Source: Solidesulfovibrio sp.
GTDB lineage: Bacteria; Desulfobacterota; Desulfovibrionia; Desulfovibrionales; Desulfovibrionaceae
DNA length: 64,000 bases
Assembly: GCF_029978005.1 (NCBI RefSeq)
Contig: NZ_JARKOZ010000058.1
Coordinates: 31,539-95,538, forward strand
Direction: 5' to 3'
Numbering within the stretch: the first letter of the stretch is position 1; the number at the start of each line of letters is the position of its first letter. The notes below the pieces were generated by a model that did no database searches, was not told the DNA's origin, and saw only the letters and a program-made list of their open reading frames with translations. Positions 44,362-54,941 of this stretch are shown piece after piece. The position numbers were made by a program, and so were the translations under genes.

Positions 44362-46821
44362 TCAGCGGTCGGTGCGGGCCACGAAGTCCCGCACCCAGCC
44401 GTCGGCCTCGTCCTCGCCGGCCAGACGGATGTCGAGCAGGCGCGTGGCCGCCAGCAGGCAGCCGAGCATGGCCAGGCGTTTTTGGACCACGTGCTCGGGA
44501 ATGCGCGCGAGCGAAGCGTCCAGGAGGTCGCCCGAAACCCGGACCTCGAAGCCGAAATGGGCCAGCACCCGGCGCACGCAGGAGAGCCGCAGCGTCCGGC
44601 GGGCCAGGTCGGCCCCGCCGCCCTTGAAGCGGAAATGGACGAAGTTCTGGTTCTCCTTGGGGCCGCACAGGGCGTCCACCACGGTGAAGTGGTAGCCGAA
44701 GCGCAGCATGACGTGGGCGTAGACGTCGGAGATGACGGCGTAGCTGGCCAGGTGGCGATCCTCGCCGAGGAAGATCCCGGCGCTCGTGCGGTCGAGCGCC
44801 GCGTCGTCGGCGATGGGCGGCCCGTCGGGCCAGGGCGCGTCGTCGGCCCCGAGCCCGGCCCACAGCGCCCACATGGGGGCGCTCTTGATCTGGTCCGGGC
44901 GCACCTCCTTGTCGGCGGCGGCCGATTCGAACACCCCGCCGCCCAGGTCCAGGATGTACATGGACATGGGCAGGGCGCTTTTGACCTTGCGGGCCGAGGC
45001 CATGCCCCGGGCGTCGTCGCCGACCAGGGAGAACATCTCGGTCACGGCCTTTTCGTGGGCGAAGCGCACCACGTCGTGGAGCGACTTGACCTTGGCCGGG
45101 GCGAAATCCGGCGAGGACGGGTCGGTCAGGGTCAGCGAGGCCAGAAGCGGCACCAGCCTGGCCAGGCGGGCGGCCACGGGCGAGCCTGCGTCCCTCCGGG
45201 CCTGGCGCGGCCGGGCCAGCAGGCCCGCGACCCGTCCGGCATGGACCGTGCCGGCGTCGGCGTCCACGGTGACGACCGTGCCTTCGGTGAGGACCTCGAA
45301 GGCGTCGGCCGCGCCGGTGACGACGGGCAGGCCGAATTCCCGGGCCACGGAGGCGAAATGCCCGGCCCGGCTGCCGGCGACCGCCACCACGGCGGCCAGG
45401 CGGTCCACGGCCCGGGCCAGGGCCGTCGGCAGGGTGGGGGTGACGAGCACCGTGCCCGGGGCGATGGCGTCCACGTCGAGGACCGTGGCGGCGAAGAGCA
45501 CCGTGCCGGCGGCCGCGCCGCCCGAGGCCCGCTGGCCGCCGGCGAGCAGCGCCCGGCCGGCCGGCCGGGCCGGGGGCGGAGCCTCGGCCGCCTCGGGCGA
45601 CGCCTCCACGGCCATGGGCCGGGACTGGACCACGAACAGCTCCCGCCCCGGGGTGAGCACCCATTCCACGTCCTGGGGCGCGCCGAAGGCCTTTTCCAGC
45701 ACGAGCCCCTGGCCGGCCAGCTTGGCGGCGGCGGCGTCGGGCAGCACCGGCCCGTCGAGATGCATCCGATCGAGGAGGAAATGCGGCGGATCGTGGGAAA
45801 GGACCAGCCGCTCGGGGCTGGCCGCACCCTCGACCAGGCCGCCGCCGAGGCCGGGCACGGCGTAGACGGCCATGGGCGCTTCCGGGTCGCCGCTGTCGCG
45901 GGTGTAGAGCACGCCCGAGGCGGCGGCCGGCACCATGGGCAGGTAGAGCACGGCCATGGGCGTCTCCTCGTCGGCGTAGCCGGTGAGGGTCCGGTAGGTG
46001 ATGGCCTTGGCCGCGTACTTGCCGGCCACGACGCGCTGGTAGGCCTTGACGGCGTCGTCCGGCGCGACGTCGAGGAGGCTTTCGTACTGGCCGGCGAAGG
46101 AGGCCCGGCCGTCCTCGGCCACGGCCGAACTGCGCGCGGCCAGGCGGGCGGGCGCGCCGCCGGGCACGGCGGCCAGGGCCCAGGCCGCCTCGCTTAAGGG
46201 GACGGCGATCTCCTCGGGCAGGCTCGCCGCCAGCACGAGCTCCCGGATGGCCCCGGCCGCCTCGGCCACCTCGGCCGGCCGGGACAGGTCCACCCGGCGC
46301 AGCTGGCGGTTGATCTTGGGGCGCAGCTCGCAGGCTTCCAGGAAGTAGCGGAAGGCGCTGGTCGTGACCACGAAGCCCGGGGGCACGGGCACGCCGGCGG
46401 CGGCCGCCCGGGACAGGTTGGCGGCCTTGCCGCCGCCGGCGGCCGCGTCGCCGCCGAGCGCGGCCAGGGAGCGGATAAACGGCGCGCCCATGTCCCCGAC
46501 CGGCACGTCCAGGGCCATCTGGACGTAGAAATCCACCTTCTTGGCGTACTCGGCCAGATCCAGGTGCTTGCTCGGCGACAGGCGCGACAGGCGCTCGACC
46601 ATCTCCGAGACGGACAGGCGAAGCCGCCTGGTCAGGTGCGCCACCCGGGCCCAGTCGGCGGCCACCGCCCCGTAATGCACGTCCTCGACCGCGGCGATGA
46701 GCTCCAGGCACAGGTCGTCGAAGCGCAACAGTTCGCGGAAGGCGTTGTACTTCTCCCGCAAGAGCACGCCCGGGGCGAAGACCTGATAGGTCCAGCGGCG
46801 GAAGAGTTCCTTGGAAAACAC
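44362..46821 (-). CDS. PEP-synthase/pyruvate phosphate dikinase-like protein lacking the PEP-binding barrel
   Basis: 819 residues. After about 110 unassigned residues comes a complete ATP-grasp PPDK N-domain ('GGGKAANLSRAAAAGVPVPPGF', AARSSAVAEDG, 'DVEWVLTPGRELFVVQSRPM'), then the swivelling phospho-His domain (about 425-525; AGSRAGHFASVAREFGLPVV, His in GHF). The C-terminal TIM barrel that binds pyruvate/PEP is missing; residues about 540-819 are a different domain beginning 'LHDVVRFAHEKAVTEMF'. So it could phosphorylate itself from ATP and pass the phosphate to an unknown acceptor, as rifampin phosphotransferases do. It lies 13 nt after a receiver gene and 6 nt before a phosphatase. Confidence 0.8.
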   Translation of the reverse strand: MFSKELFRRWTYQVFAPGVLLREKYNAFRELLRFDDLCLELIAAVEDVHYGAVAADWARVAHLTRRLRLSVSEMVERLSRLSPSKHLDLAEYAKKVDFYVQMALDVPVGDMGAPFIRSLAALGGDAAAGGGKAANLSRAAAAGVPVPPGFVVTTSAFRYFLEACELRPKINRQLRRVDLSRPAEVAEAAGAIRELVLAASLPEEIAVPLSEAAWALAAVPGGAPARLAARSSAVAEDGRASFAGQYESLLDVAPDDAVKAYQRVVAGKYAAKAITYRTLTGYADEETPMAVLYLPMVPAAASGVLYTRDSGDPEAPMAVYAVPGLGGGLVEGAASPERLVLSHDPPHFLLDRMHLDGPVLPDAAAAKLAGQGLVLEKAFGAPQDVEWVLTPGRELFVVQSRPMAVEASPEAAEAPPPARPAGRALLAGGQRASGGAAAGTVLFAATVLDVDAIAPGTVLVTPTLPTALARAVDRLAAVVAVAGSRAGHFASVAREFGLPVVTGAADAFEVLTEGTVVTVDADAGTVHAGRVAGLLARPRQARRDAGSPVAARLARLVPLLASLTLTDPSSPDFAPAKVKSLHDVVRFAHEKAVTEMFSLVGDDARGMASARKVKSALPMSMYILDLGGGVFESAAADKEVRPDQIKSAPMWALWAGLGADDAPWPDGPPIADDAALDRTSAGIFLGEDRHLASYAVISDVYAHVMLRFGYHFTVVDALCGPKENQNFVHFRFKGGGADLARRTLRLSCVRRVLAHFGFEVRVSGDLLDASLARIPEHVVQKRLAMLGCLLAATRLLDIRLAGEDEADGWVRDFVARTDR

Positions 46822-46834
46822 GGCTCCGCTCCGC

Positions 46835-47206
46835 TCAGCCGCTCTGGGAGGAGGCCAGGGCCTCTTCCACCTTGCGTTCGAGCTCTTCCTTGTCGATGGG
46901 CTTGACGCAGTATTCGCAGGCCCCCAGGCGCACGGACTCCCGGGCCGTCTCCAGGGTGGGATAGCCCGTGAGCATGATGACCCGGGTTTCGGGGGAGCGT
47001 TTCTTTATCTCCTCGAGCACCTCCACGCCGCTCATCTTCTTGAGCTTCATGTCGAGGATGGCCAGGTCGGGCTTTTTTTTCGCCACGTGGGCCAGGGCCT
47101 CCTCCTCTTCGGTGAAGACGCCGACAGCGTGGCCCTTGCGTTCGAGGATGCGCTTGATGACCACGCCGGCGTCGATGACGTCGTCGAGAACGATGATGTC
47201 GGCCAT
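46835..47206 (-). CDS. Single-domain response regulator
   Basis: 123 residues, receiver only: acidic LDDV near 7, phospho-Asp in LAILDMKLKKM near 52, MLTGY (Thr) and VKPID (Lys). The first acidic residues read VLDDV rather than VDDE, a mild variant. It starts 4 nt after the histidine kinase stop and sits just before the PEP-synthase-like gene, so it probably carries the kinase signal to that enzyme (inference). Confidence 0.87.
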   Translation of the reverse strand: MADIIVLDDVIDAGVVIKRILERKGHAVGVFTEEEEALAHVAKKKPDLAILDMKLKKMSGVEVLEEIKKRSPETRVIMLTGYPTLETARESVRLGACEYCVKPIDKEELERKVEEALASSQSG

Positions 47207-47210
47207 GGGA

Positions 47211-49264
<2,054 letters not shown>

Positions 49265-49268
<4 letters not shown>

Positions 49269-50200
49269 TCCTCGTCCTCCGCGGCGTCGATGTCGAGCTT
49301 TTCGGCCAGTTCGCGCACCGGGGCGTAGTCGGCGTCGGTAGCGGCGATGATGCCGCGCATGCCGGCGGTCTGGAGGATGACGGCGTCGTCGGGGCGCTCC
49401 ATGGACAGGGCGAACATGGCCCGGGAGACCCGTTCGACGATGTCCGGGGAAAGCCCGGCCCGGGCGGCGTAGACCCAGCCGGGATAGGCCTTGCTCTCGG
49501 CCAGGACGCGGATCTGGCCGATGTCGATCTTGCCGCGCAGGATGTCCAGGGAGCCGTCGCGGATGGAGCCCACGTCGCAGGTGCCGGCAAAGACGGCCAG
49601 CACCACCTTCTCCTGCTTGCCGCCAGGGCCGGGGGCGAAGGTGATCTCGGCGAAGTCCCGGCGGCGCAGGCCGTGGTCGAGGAATTCGCCCAGGGCGTAG
49701 AGGTAGCCGCCGGCCGAGGACGGGTCCACGGCCATCCAGCGCTTGCCCCGGCAGTCCTCTATCGTCTTGAGGACCTGGTTGTCGCGGCGGCAGATGATCT
49801 GGCTGCGGAAATCCGGCTTGCCCGAGGGCTCGATGATCCGCGCGAAGGCCCGGGCCCCGGAGCGGGCCATGCGGATGTAGGCGAAGGGGTTGGAGTAGGA
49901 GAGGTCGATCTCGCCGCGCTCCACCATGCGCACGTGCTCCTCGAAGGTGTCGGGGAAGATCTGGCGCAGGGTGAGGCCGGTGGCCCGGCCGAGGTAGTCC
50001 AGCAGCAGGCGGTGGCGCTCGTAGGAGACGGTGTGGGCGTACTGGGGCAGGTAGGCGTAGGTCACGGCGCGGGGCGGCAGGCGCAGGGTCGGCTCTTCGC
50101 GGCGCGACAGGTCCACGCGCACGGCGTCCTCGTCGTCGCCGCAGCCGGCCAGCAGCGCGGGCAGGGCCAGGCATGCCCGCAGGACGTCGCGTCGGCGCAT
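49265..50200 (-). CDS. PhnD-type periplasmic substrate-binding lipoprotein linked to a kinase
   Basis: 311 residues. The N-terminus MRRRDVLRACLALPALLAGC carries an Arg-rich export signal and lipobox (Cys20), possibly a Tat lipoprotein. 'YLPQYAHTVSYERHRLLLDYLG' and 'GEIDLSYSNPFAYI' are typical of PhnD/PBP2 phosphonate-binding proteins, as are 'IICRRDNQVLKTIEDCRGK' and 'FAGTCDVGSIRDG'. No phn ABC transporter follows; instead a histidine kinase overlaps it, so it likely acts as the periplasmic sensor of that kinase. GGAGG precedes ATG 50200. Confidence 0.85.
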
Positions 50201-50267
50201 GGTTCCTCCTCCCGATGATCGAGACAGGATACGCCGTTTCGCGGCGGCTGGAAAGATGGGCCGGCGC

Positions 50268-50831
50268 TCAGTCCCGGGGCCTGGCCAGATCGGTCCAGGA
50301 ACGCAGCTTGGCCCGCCGCCCGGCCGATTCCCGCCGGGCCTTCTCCACGCGGCCGAACAGGGGCAGCTTTTGCCAAAGGGGCCACATGGCCAGGCGGACC
50401 AGGATGTAAAGGCCCAGGAACACGGCGTTGTAGCGCAGGGGATGGCCCGGGAGAAAGGGCACGTCCACGCCCTCGAAGCGGCCCGACAGCCAGGCCAGGG
50501 CGAAGGGCACGGGCCACACGGACACGGAGAAAAGGGCGGCCCCGGCGAAGAAGGACTTGCCGAAGGCCTCGTTGGCCTCCTTGTTGGCGGCCTTGTAGGC
50601 GGTCTTGTCCCCGGCCTCGATGGCGGCCACGGACAGGTTGTGCATGCGGGCCATCTCCTTTTCCTCGCGGGCGTAGTGGCCGCGATTGAAAAGCCAGACG
50701 GCGTCGTAGGTGAGCCGGCCAAGCAGCAGGGAGCCCACGGCCAGGCAGAGCGTGCCCAGGTAGAAGCCGGCCGCGGCCGAGCCGGGCAGGCGGAAGGGGG
50801 CGATGAGCAGACCGTCGAGGAGTTCCAGCAC
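50268..50831 (-). CDS. Unknown inner-membrane protein
   Basis: 187 residues with about four hydrophobic segments (near 8-38, 92-115 and 135-158) and a charged helical loop between them (HYAREEKEMARMHN...TAYKAANKEANEAFGK). The pairing of membrane helices with a charged coiled segment recalls Oxa1/YidC/DUF106-type proteins, but I cannot assign it. GTG start 50831 with GAGG at 6 nt. It precedes the PhnD-like gene by 67 nt and may be the first gene of that operon. Confidence 0.6.
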   Translation of the reverse strand: MLELLDGLLIAPFRLPGSAAAGFYLGTLCLAVGSLLLGRLTYDAVWLFNRGHYAREEKEMARMHNLSVAAIEAGDKTAYKAANKEANEAFGKSFFAGAALFSVSVWPVPFALAWLSGRFEGVDVPFLPGHPLRYNAVFLGLYILVRLAMWPLWQKLPLFGRVEKARRESAGRRAKLRSWTDLARPRD

Positions 50832-50996
50832 GCGAGGCCTCGTTGCTTAAGGGTAGGACGGCCTGTCGCGGCCGCCGGGCGCGGGGGAGTTCTTGAGCCG
50901 CTTCAGCCCGTCGCCGGCGGAAAGTCCCGGCGCGTTTTTCGCGGACGCGGCACGATACACCAGCCCGCCCGGAAAGCGAAGCCGGCCGGCGGCCGC

Positions 50997-51027
50997 AAAA
51001 AAGGCCCCGGGCGCGAGGCCCGGGGCC
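50997..51027 (-). terminator. Rho-independent terminator of the TSUP gene
   Basis: GGCCCCGGGC/GCCCGGGGCC stem, 5-nt loop, followed on the minus strand by six T. Textbook form. Confidence 0.92.
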
Positions 51028-51052
51028 GCCGTATGGGAGAGGCGTCCGATGG

Positions 51053-52204
51053 TTAACCGAACATCTTGAGGTTGAAGAAGCCGCGCAGCACGTAGTCGAT
51101 GCCGACGTACAGGGCCAGGACGATGAACAGGCGCTTGAGCCAGATGTCCGGGATGTACTTGGAGGTGCGCGGGCCGATGATGGAGCCGACCACGACGCCG
51201 ACCAGCTCGATGCCGATCATGTGCCAGTGCAGGGGCACGCCGCCGGACATGAAGGTGGCGATGGAGGTGATCATGCTGACGAGCACGGCCAGGGCCGAGG
51301 TGCCGGCGGCCAGGTACATGGGCAGCTGGGCCACGCTGGTCAGGAAGGGCACGAGCAGGAAGCCGCCGCCGACGCCCAGGAACGCGGCCAGGGCGGAGAT
51401 GACGATGCCGCCGAGGAAGGGGATCAGCGGATTGAAGCCGAAGTCCACGCCGTAGAAGGTGAAGGTGATGCGGGTGAGGCTCAGGGAGGTCACCTTGACG
51501 CCCAGGGCCTTGGTGTCGATCTGCTCGCCGCTTTTCTGGCGCTTGACGGTGTCTTCGAAAGCCTTGGCCGCGGCCTTGGCCTTCTTCTTGCTCGCCTGGC
51601 CGGCCGGGGTGGTTTCCCAGAAGAGGTAGCAGCCGAGCAGCAGCACGAACAGGCCGAAGTAGCCCTGGTAGGAGGAGAAGGACACCTTGCCGGCGGTGAG
51701 CGTCACGGACAGCCAGCTGCCGACGATGGACCCGAGGCCAAGGGCGGCGGCCAAGGGCAGCACCAGGCGGCCCATCTTCCAGTAGTTGAAGGAGGAGATC
51801 AGCGCCGAAAGGCCGACCAGCCACTGGTTGGAGGTGCGGATGGAGTCGGTGACGAGCTTGTTGAGCTCGGGCGCGGTCTGCTTGAAGGTCTTGGCGTAGG
51901 CGCCGTAGCCGTAGACCGAGATGTGGCCCACGCCGGCCATGACGCCGCCGAAGGCGCCCACCGTGGAGAATATCCAGCCCACCCACACGGCCCAGCCGAA
52001 GGCCAGGCCCAGGCTCACTTCGGGCGCGCCGGGGATGCCGAGGAAGCCCTTGGCCGCGGCCGGATCGATCTGGCCGGGGCCGGCCCCGGCCGGGGCCTTG
52101 GCGATGGCGTCGGAAAGCTTGTCGGCCAGGGCCGGTTCGATCCACAGGGCCAGCACCGCGAGGGCGGCGAGGCCCACGGGCAGGGTCAGTTTCCAGTTCT
52201 TCAC
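51053..52204 (-). CDS. TSUP family transporter (TauE/SafE; sulfite or organosulfonate export type)
   Basis: 383 residues with a signal-like first helix, about eight further membrane segments and a central charged cytoplasmic loop of roughly 50 residues ('SKKKAKAAAKAFEDTVKRQ'). 'GVGHISVYGYGAYAKTFK' and 'FLGVGGGFLLVPFLTSVAQLP' are the repeated TSUP motifs; 'AAGTSALAVLVSMITSIATF' follows. Longer than the common 250-residue form. Known members move sulfite, sulfoacetate or similar ions. GTG start 52204 with GGAG at 6 nt. Monocistronic, closed by a strong terminator and preceded by an elaborate control region. Confidence 0.86.
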   Translation of the reverse strand: MKNWKLTLPVGLAALAVLALWIEPALADKLSDAIAKAPAGAGPGQIDPAAAKGFLGIPGAPEVSLGLAFGWAVWVGWIFSTVGAFGGVMAGVGHISVYGYGAYAKTFKQTAPELNKLVTDSIRTSNQWLVGLSALISSFNYWKMGRLVLPLAAALGLGSIVGSWLSVTLTAGKVSFSSYQGYFGLFVLLLGCYLFWETTPAGQASKKKAKAAAKAFEDTVKRQKSGEQIDTKALGVKVTSLSLTRITFTFYGVDFGFNPLIPFLGGIVISALAAFLGVGGGFLLVPFLTSVAQLPMYLAAGTSALAVLVSMITSIATFMSGGVPLHWHMIGIELVGVVVGSIIGPRTSKYIPDIWLKRLFIVLALYVGIDYVLRGFFNLKMFG

Positions 52205-52467
52205 GGTGGTCTCCTTTTTTGGCGGCGAAATCGTCCATTGCGCGATGGGACGCGACCGGGCGTGCGTTTCCCGGGCGCGCATCCCCGGGCCAGTAGCGGG
52301 GCGACATCATGCCTGCCGCCGCAACACCTCGCATCGGCGCGGGAATCGGATCGCTACATCGCATCCGTGCAGGGCCTTGCCGCGTTTTTCCCCTCCGCGA
52401 GCCCTGTCCGCGCCAGTGCATCACCATGCGTCTTCCGTCCGTGACGGCGTGACGACAGCTTTGCGCC

Positions 52468-52514
52468 AGCATAGAGCATTCCGGCTTGCGATTGTCAAGG
52501 AAACCTTGCAATCG
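52468..52514 (-). promoter_or_regulatory. Sigma-70-type promoter of the TSUP gene overlapped by a large dyad
   Basis: Minus-strand TTGACA at 52498-52493, then TCTATG (17 nt) or TATGCT (19 nt). The -35 lies inside the inverted repeat CGATTGTCAAGG-AAA-CCTTGCAATCG (52489-52514), which has one bulged base. The predicted leader is about 255 nt, long enough for further control. Confidence 0.6.
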
Positions 52515-52575
52515 TTCTGTTTTTCGCAATACGACGGGGCGAGGAAGGAGAAAGGGCCGGGAAAGGGGGCTTGGT

Positions 52576-52595
52576 ATTGTGATTTTTTTCACAAT
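52576..52595. promoter_or_regulatory. CRP/FNR-type operator (HcpR-like)
   Basis: ATTGTGA-TTTTTT-TCACAAT, a perfect dyad with the CRP-family TGTGA-N6-TCACA core. Centred about 122 nt upstream of the predicted TSUP start. HcpR regulators of Desulfovibrio are reported to use sites of this kind. Confidence 0.65.
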
Positions 52596-52610
52596 CTCAG
52601 GCCATAAAGA

Positions 52611-52659
52611 AGGGCCTCGCCGTCCCCGGCGAAGCCCTCGTTGCCGGCCCTGCGGCCGG
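52611..52659. terminator. Two consecutive hairpins without an assigned gene
   Basis: AGGGCCTCGCCG/CGGCGAAGCCCT (one mismatch, 52611-52638) and GCCGGCC/GGCCGG (52643-52659), followed on the plus strand by CTTTCCTTT. No annotated gene ends here, so either an unannotated short transcript or a structural spacer. Confidence 0.5.
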
Positions 52660-52880
52660 ACGGCTTTCCTTTGTCACAAGGGGAAGCGGATGGCAAGCCC
52701 CGGCGAACCACCTTGATAAATTGAAATGTTCCGGGGGCGACAGGAAGGCGGTTTCGGGCCGGTCGCCGGGCACAAGGAGCAGCCCGGGCGGGATTTCCCT
52801 TTGACCGCCGGGAGGTTGCGCGTTATACCACGCCCGCCCCGGACCCGGTCCGGGCAGCCCGTCCCGTGGAGACCCTGCCG

Positions 52881-53438
52881 ATGCTCCCCTTTTTTCGCGC
52901 CAAAACCCAGAAAGACTTCAGCGACAAGCTCTACGGCAAGCCGCGCAAGTACCGCCTGAGCCGCAACGGCGCGGCCGTGTCCCTCTCCGGCCGCCTGCTC
53001 GCCCACTACCGCCGCGACGTCCTGCCCGACGGGCTTATGCCCCCGGCGGCCGGCCGGGTGGAGCTGCTCGGCGTGCTGCTCTCGGCCGCCGGGCGTTTCG
53101 TGATTTATTACGCCGTGTCCTATCCCGAGAGCGAGGACATCGCCGACCGCCACGAGTACGTCCACGCCTGCCCCAGCCTGGAGGCGGTGCGCGAGTTCCT
53201 GGCGGCCATGCACTATCCGGACAAGGGCGAGTTCGTGGACGCGGTGCTGGTCCGCGCGGCCAGGATCCTGGCCGCCAATCCCCAGACCGCGCCCCTGGCC
53301 GGGGACATGCCGCCGCAAGCGCCCGAAGCGGCCCCGGAGCCCGCCGCCGACGGGGCGGCGGACGCGACGCCGGCCGACCCGGTCGACGTCCCCGAGCCGC
53401 CCGCCCCCGCGCCCGAAGCCGCCGCCAAACCCTCCTGA
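52881..53438 (+). CDS. Unknown protein with Pro/Ala/Glu-rich tail
   Basis: 185 residues. The first 130 look globular (MLPFFRAKTQKDFSDKLYGK..., 'AGRFVIYYAVSYPESEDIADRHEY'); the last 50 are low-complexity Ala/Pro/Glu. No membrane segment or known motif. Start at ATG 52881 with GGAGA about 9 nt upstream; an in-frame GTG at 52866 is possible. Base composition matches its neighbours. Followed by a hairpin. No function can be inferred. Confidence 0.6.
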   Translation: MLPFFRAKTQKDFSDKLYGKPRKYRLSRNGAAVSLSGRLLAHYRRDVLPDGLMPPAAGRVELLGVLLSAAGRFVIYYAVSYPESEDIADRHEYVHACPSLEAVREFLAAMHYPDKGEFVDAVLVRAARILAANPQTAPLAGDMPPQAPEAAPEPAADGAADATPADPVDVPEPPAPAPEAAAKPS

Positions 53439-53444
53439 CGCGAA

Positions 53445-53479
53445 AAGCCCTGCGATCCGCCGCACGGACCACAGGGCTT
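53445..53479 (+). terminator. Hairpin after the unknown gene at 52881
   Basis: AAGCCCTG pairs with CAGGGCTT across a 19-nt interior that folds further. Weak U-tract (pyrimidine-rich). Confidence 0.5.
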
Positions 53480-53584
53480 CCCTCTCTCCACTTCTCCCCT
53501 ATCGGGGGGGACCGGGGGGGATCATCCCCCCCGGCCGCCGGAGGCATCTTTTCTCTCTTCTTTGCTTCCCTTCTCCCCCTCATC

Positions 53585-54091
53585 CTACATCTGTCGCAAC
53601 AGCAGGCGTTTGCCGTAGGCGTCGCGTTCGTCCACGTTCTGCTTGCCGGGCCGCAGGAAGCGCAGGGCGTGGGCGGTGCAGCCCGTGACGCAGGCCGGGT
53701 CGAGGCCTGCGTCGATGCGGTCGCGGCAGTAGTCGCACTTGACCACCTTGCCCGTGGCCTCGTTCCATTGCGGGATGCGCCAGGGGCAGGCCTGGATGCA
53801 GGCCTTGCAGCCCACGCACAGCTCCTCCCGCACGTAGACCACGCCGTCCTCCTCGCGCCGGGTCATGGCCCCGGTGGGGCAGGCCGGCACGCACCAGGGG
53901 CGCTCGCAGTGGAAGCAGGACATGTAGAGGTTGAGCAGCCGAGGCTTGGCCTTGACCATGTCCGGACCGACCGTGACGAGCTTGCCCGGCTTGGCCGAAG
54001 GCGGCACGGCGTTTTTGACCTGGCAGTGCACCTCGCAGGCGTGGCAGGAAATGCAGCGCTTCTTGTCCAGCTGAATCATGTACTTGCTCAT
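53585..54091 (-). CDS. 4Fe-4S electron-transfer subunit (DmsB/PsrB/NrfC type)
   Basis: 168 residues with four 4Fe-4S motifs: CISCHACEVHC near 13, CFHCERPWCVPACP near 59, CVGCKACIQACP near 92, CDYCRDR...CVTGCT near 118. This is the standard iron-sulfur subunit of DMSO-reductase-family enzymes. No signal or membrane anchor. AAGGAG lies 5 nt before ATG 54091, which overlaps the previous stop (ATGA). Its catalytic partner is probably the divergent oxidoreductase at 54942. Confidence 0.88.
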   Translation of the reverse strand: MSKYMIQLDKKRCISCHACEVHCQVKNAVPPSAKPGKLVTVGPDMVKAKPRLLNLYMSCFHCERPWCVPACPTGAMTRREEDGVVYVREELCVGCKACIQACPWRIPQWNEATGKVVKCDYCRDRIDAGLDPACVTGCTAHALRFLRPGKQNVDERDAYGKRLLLRQM

Positions 54092-54681
54092 GCGGGCTCC
54101 TTGGCGTCGGTGTCGACGACGGGGGCGTTGACGGCGGCGGGCGCTTGCCACGCCTGCTCGCGGAGGCGGGCCAGAAGGTCCAGGCGGAAATCCGCCCGGG
54201 AGCTTCCGACGTAATAGACGTGGCGTGAAAACCGCAGCGAATCCACGGGGCAGGCCCTGGCGCACTGGCCGCACAGGCTGCACAGGGAATAGTCGAGGAC
54301 GAACGCCCCGGGCGTCTTGCAGCCTTTTTGCGGGGCCGGGGCCATGGCCTCGGAGCGGGGGATGAGCTCCCCGGCCAGCTCCTCGGCCTCGCGGCCGGCG
54401 GGGCCGCCGCCGCCCGCGCCGACCAGGCAGCCGACGGACAGGCACGACGACGGGCAGGCCCGCACGCAGGCCCCGCAGGCGATGCAGCGCGGCACGGACG
54501 GGTCGTCCTCCTTGCCCACGAGCTCCACATGGCCCCGGTAGGTGTCGAGGTTGTCCACCTCGCCCATCGGGTAGAGCACCGTGACGGCGGGCCTTGTCAG
54601 GGCCTTGCCGGTGACGCCGAGCCCGACGAGCAGGCTTTTGAGGCCCGTGGCGGCCTCGGCCAGGAGACTGGTCACGGTCAC
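54088..54681 (-). CDS. NuoI/HycF-like 2x[4Fe-4S] ferredoxin with spacer insert
   Basis: 197 residues. 'PRCIACGACVRACPSSCL' near 70-87 and 'CSLCGQCARACPVDSLRF' near 140-157 are complex-I-type 8Fe ferredoxin motifs, preceded by 'TVLYPMGE' as in NuoI-type proteins. Between the clusters is an insert of about 45 residues with extra Cys. GTG start 54681 has AAGGAGGG at 6 nt. First of a two-gene unit with the DmsB-like subunit. NuoI/HycF homologues usually connect to NADH or membrane hydrogenase modules, so this pair may link the molybdoenzyme to a cytoplasmic electron pool (inference). Confidence 0.82.
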   Translation of the reverse strand: MTVTSLLAEAATGLKSLLVGLGVTGKALTRPAVTVLYPMGEVDNLDTYRGHVELVGKEDDPSVPRCIACGACVRACPSSCLSVGCLVGAGGGGPAGREAEELAGELIPRSEAMAPAPQKGCKTPGAFVLDYSLCSLCGQCARACPVDSLRFSRHVYYVGSSRADFRLDLLARLREQAWQAPAAVNAPVVDTDAKEPA

Positions 54682-54734
54682 GGTGTTCCCTCCTTCGACG
54701 TTTGGCCGTCCGGGCACGGAAGGCCGCAAGCCAG

Positions 54735-54765
54735 CTTAGACGTCTTTTTCCGCGTTGTGTCAACG
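54735..54765 (-). promoter_or_regulatory. Promoter of the two Fe-S genes with overlapping dyad
   Basis: Minus-strand TTGACA (54763-54758), 17-nt spacer, TCTAAG (54740-54735). The dyad CGTTG-TGT-CAACG at 54753-54765 covers the -35, suggesting repression. Predicted start about 47 nt before the GTG. Confidence 0.65.
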
Positions 54766-54941
54766 AACGGGTCGAAAGTTCCCGCCTTCACAAACATCCG
54801 AAAAATATATCGTGATTGTGTAGTTTGCACGTTCCTCATTTCACGACGCTTTTCCCTTGCACTCGGTCACGAATCCTTGCTAATGCGTGAGACGATCGAA
54901 ACGCCTCGGCAAACGCAACGCCGCCTCGATGGGAGCGAGTC

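Larger units (their letters stand above)
52205..52880. other. 676-base intergenic region upstream of the TSUP gene
   Basis: It holds the TSUP promoter and dyad, the CRP/HcpR-like operator and the orphan double hairpin. The stretch 52205-52465 would be the TSUP leader; I could not match it to a known riboswitch. No convincing gene. Confidence 0.55.
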
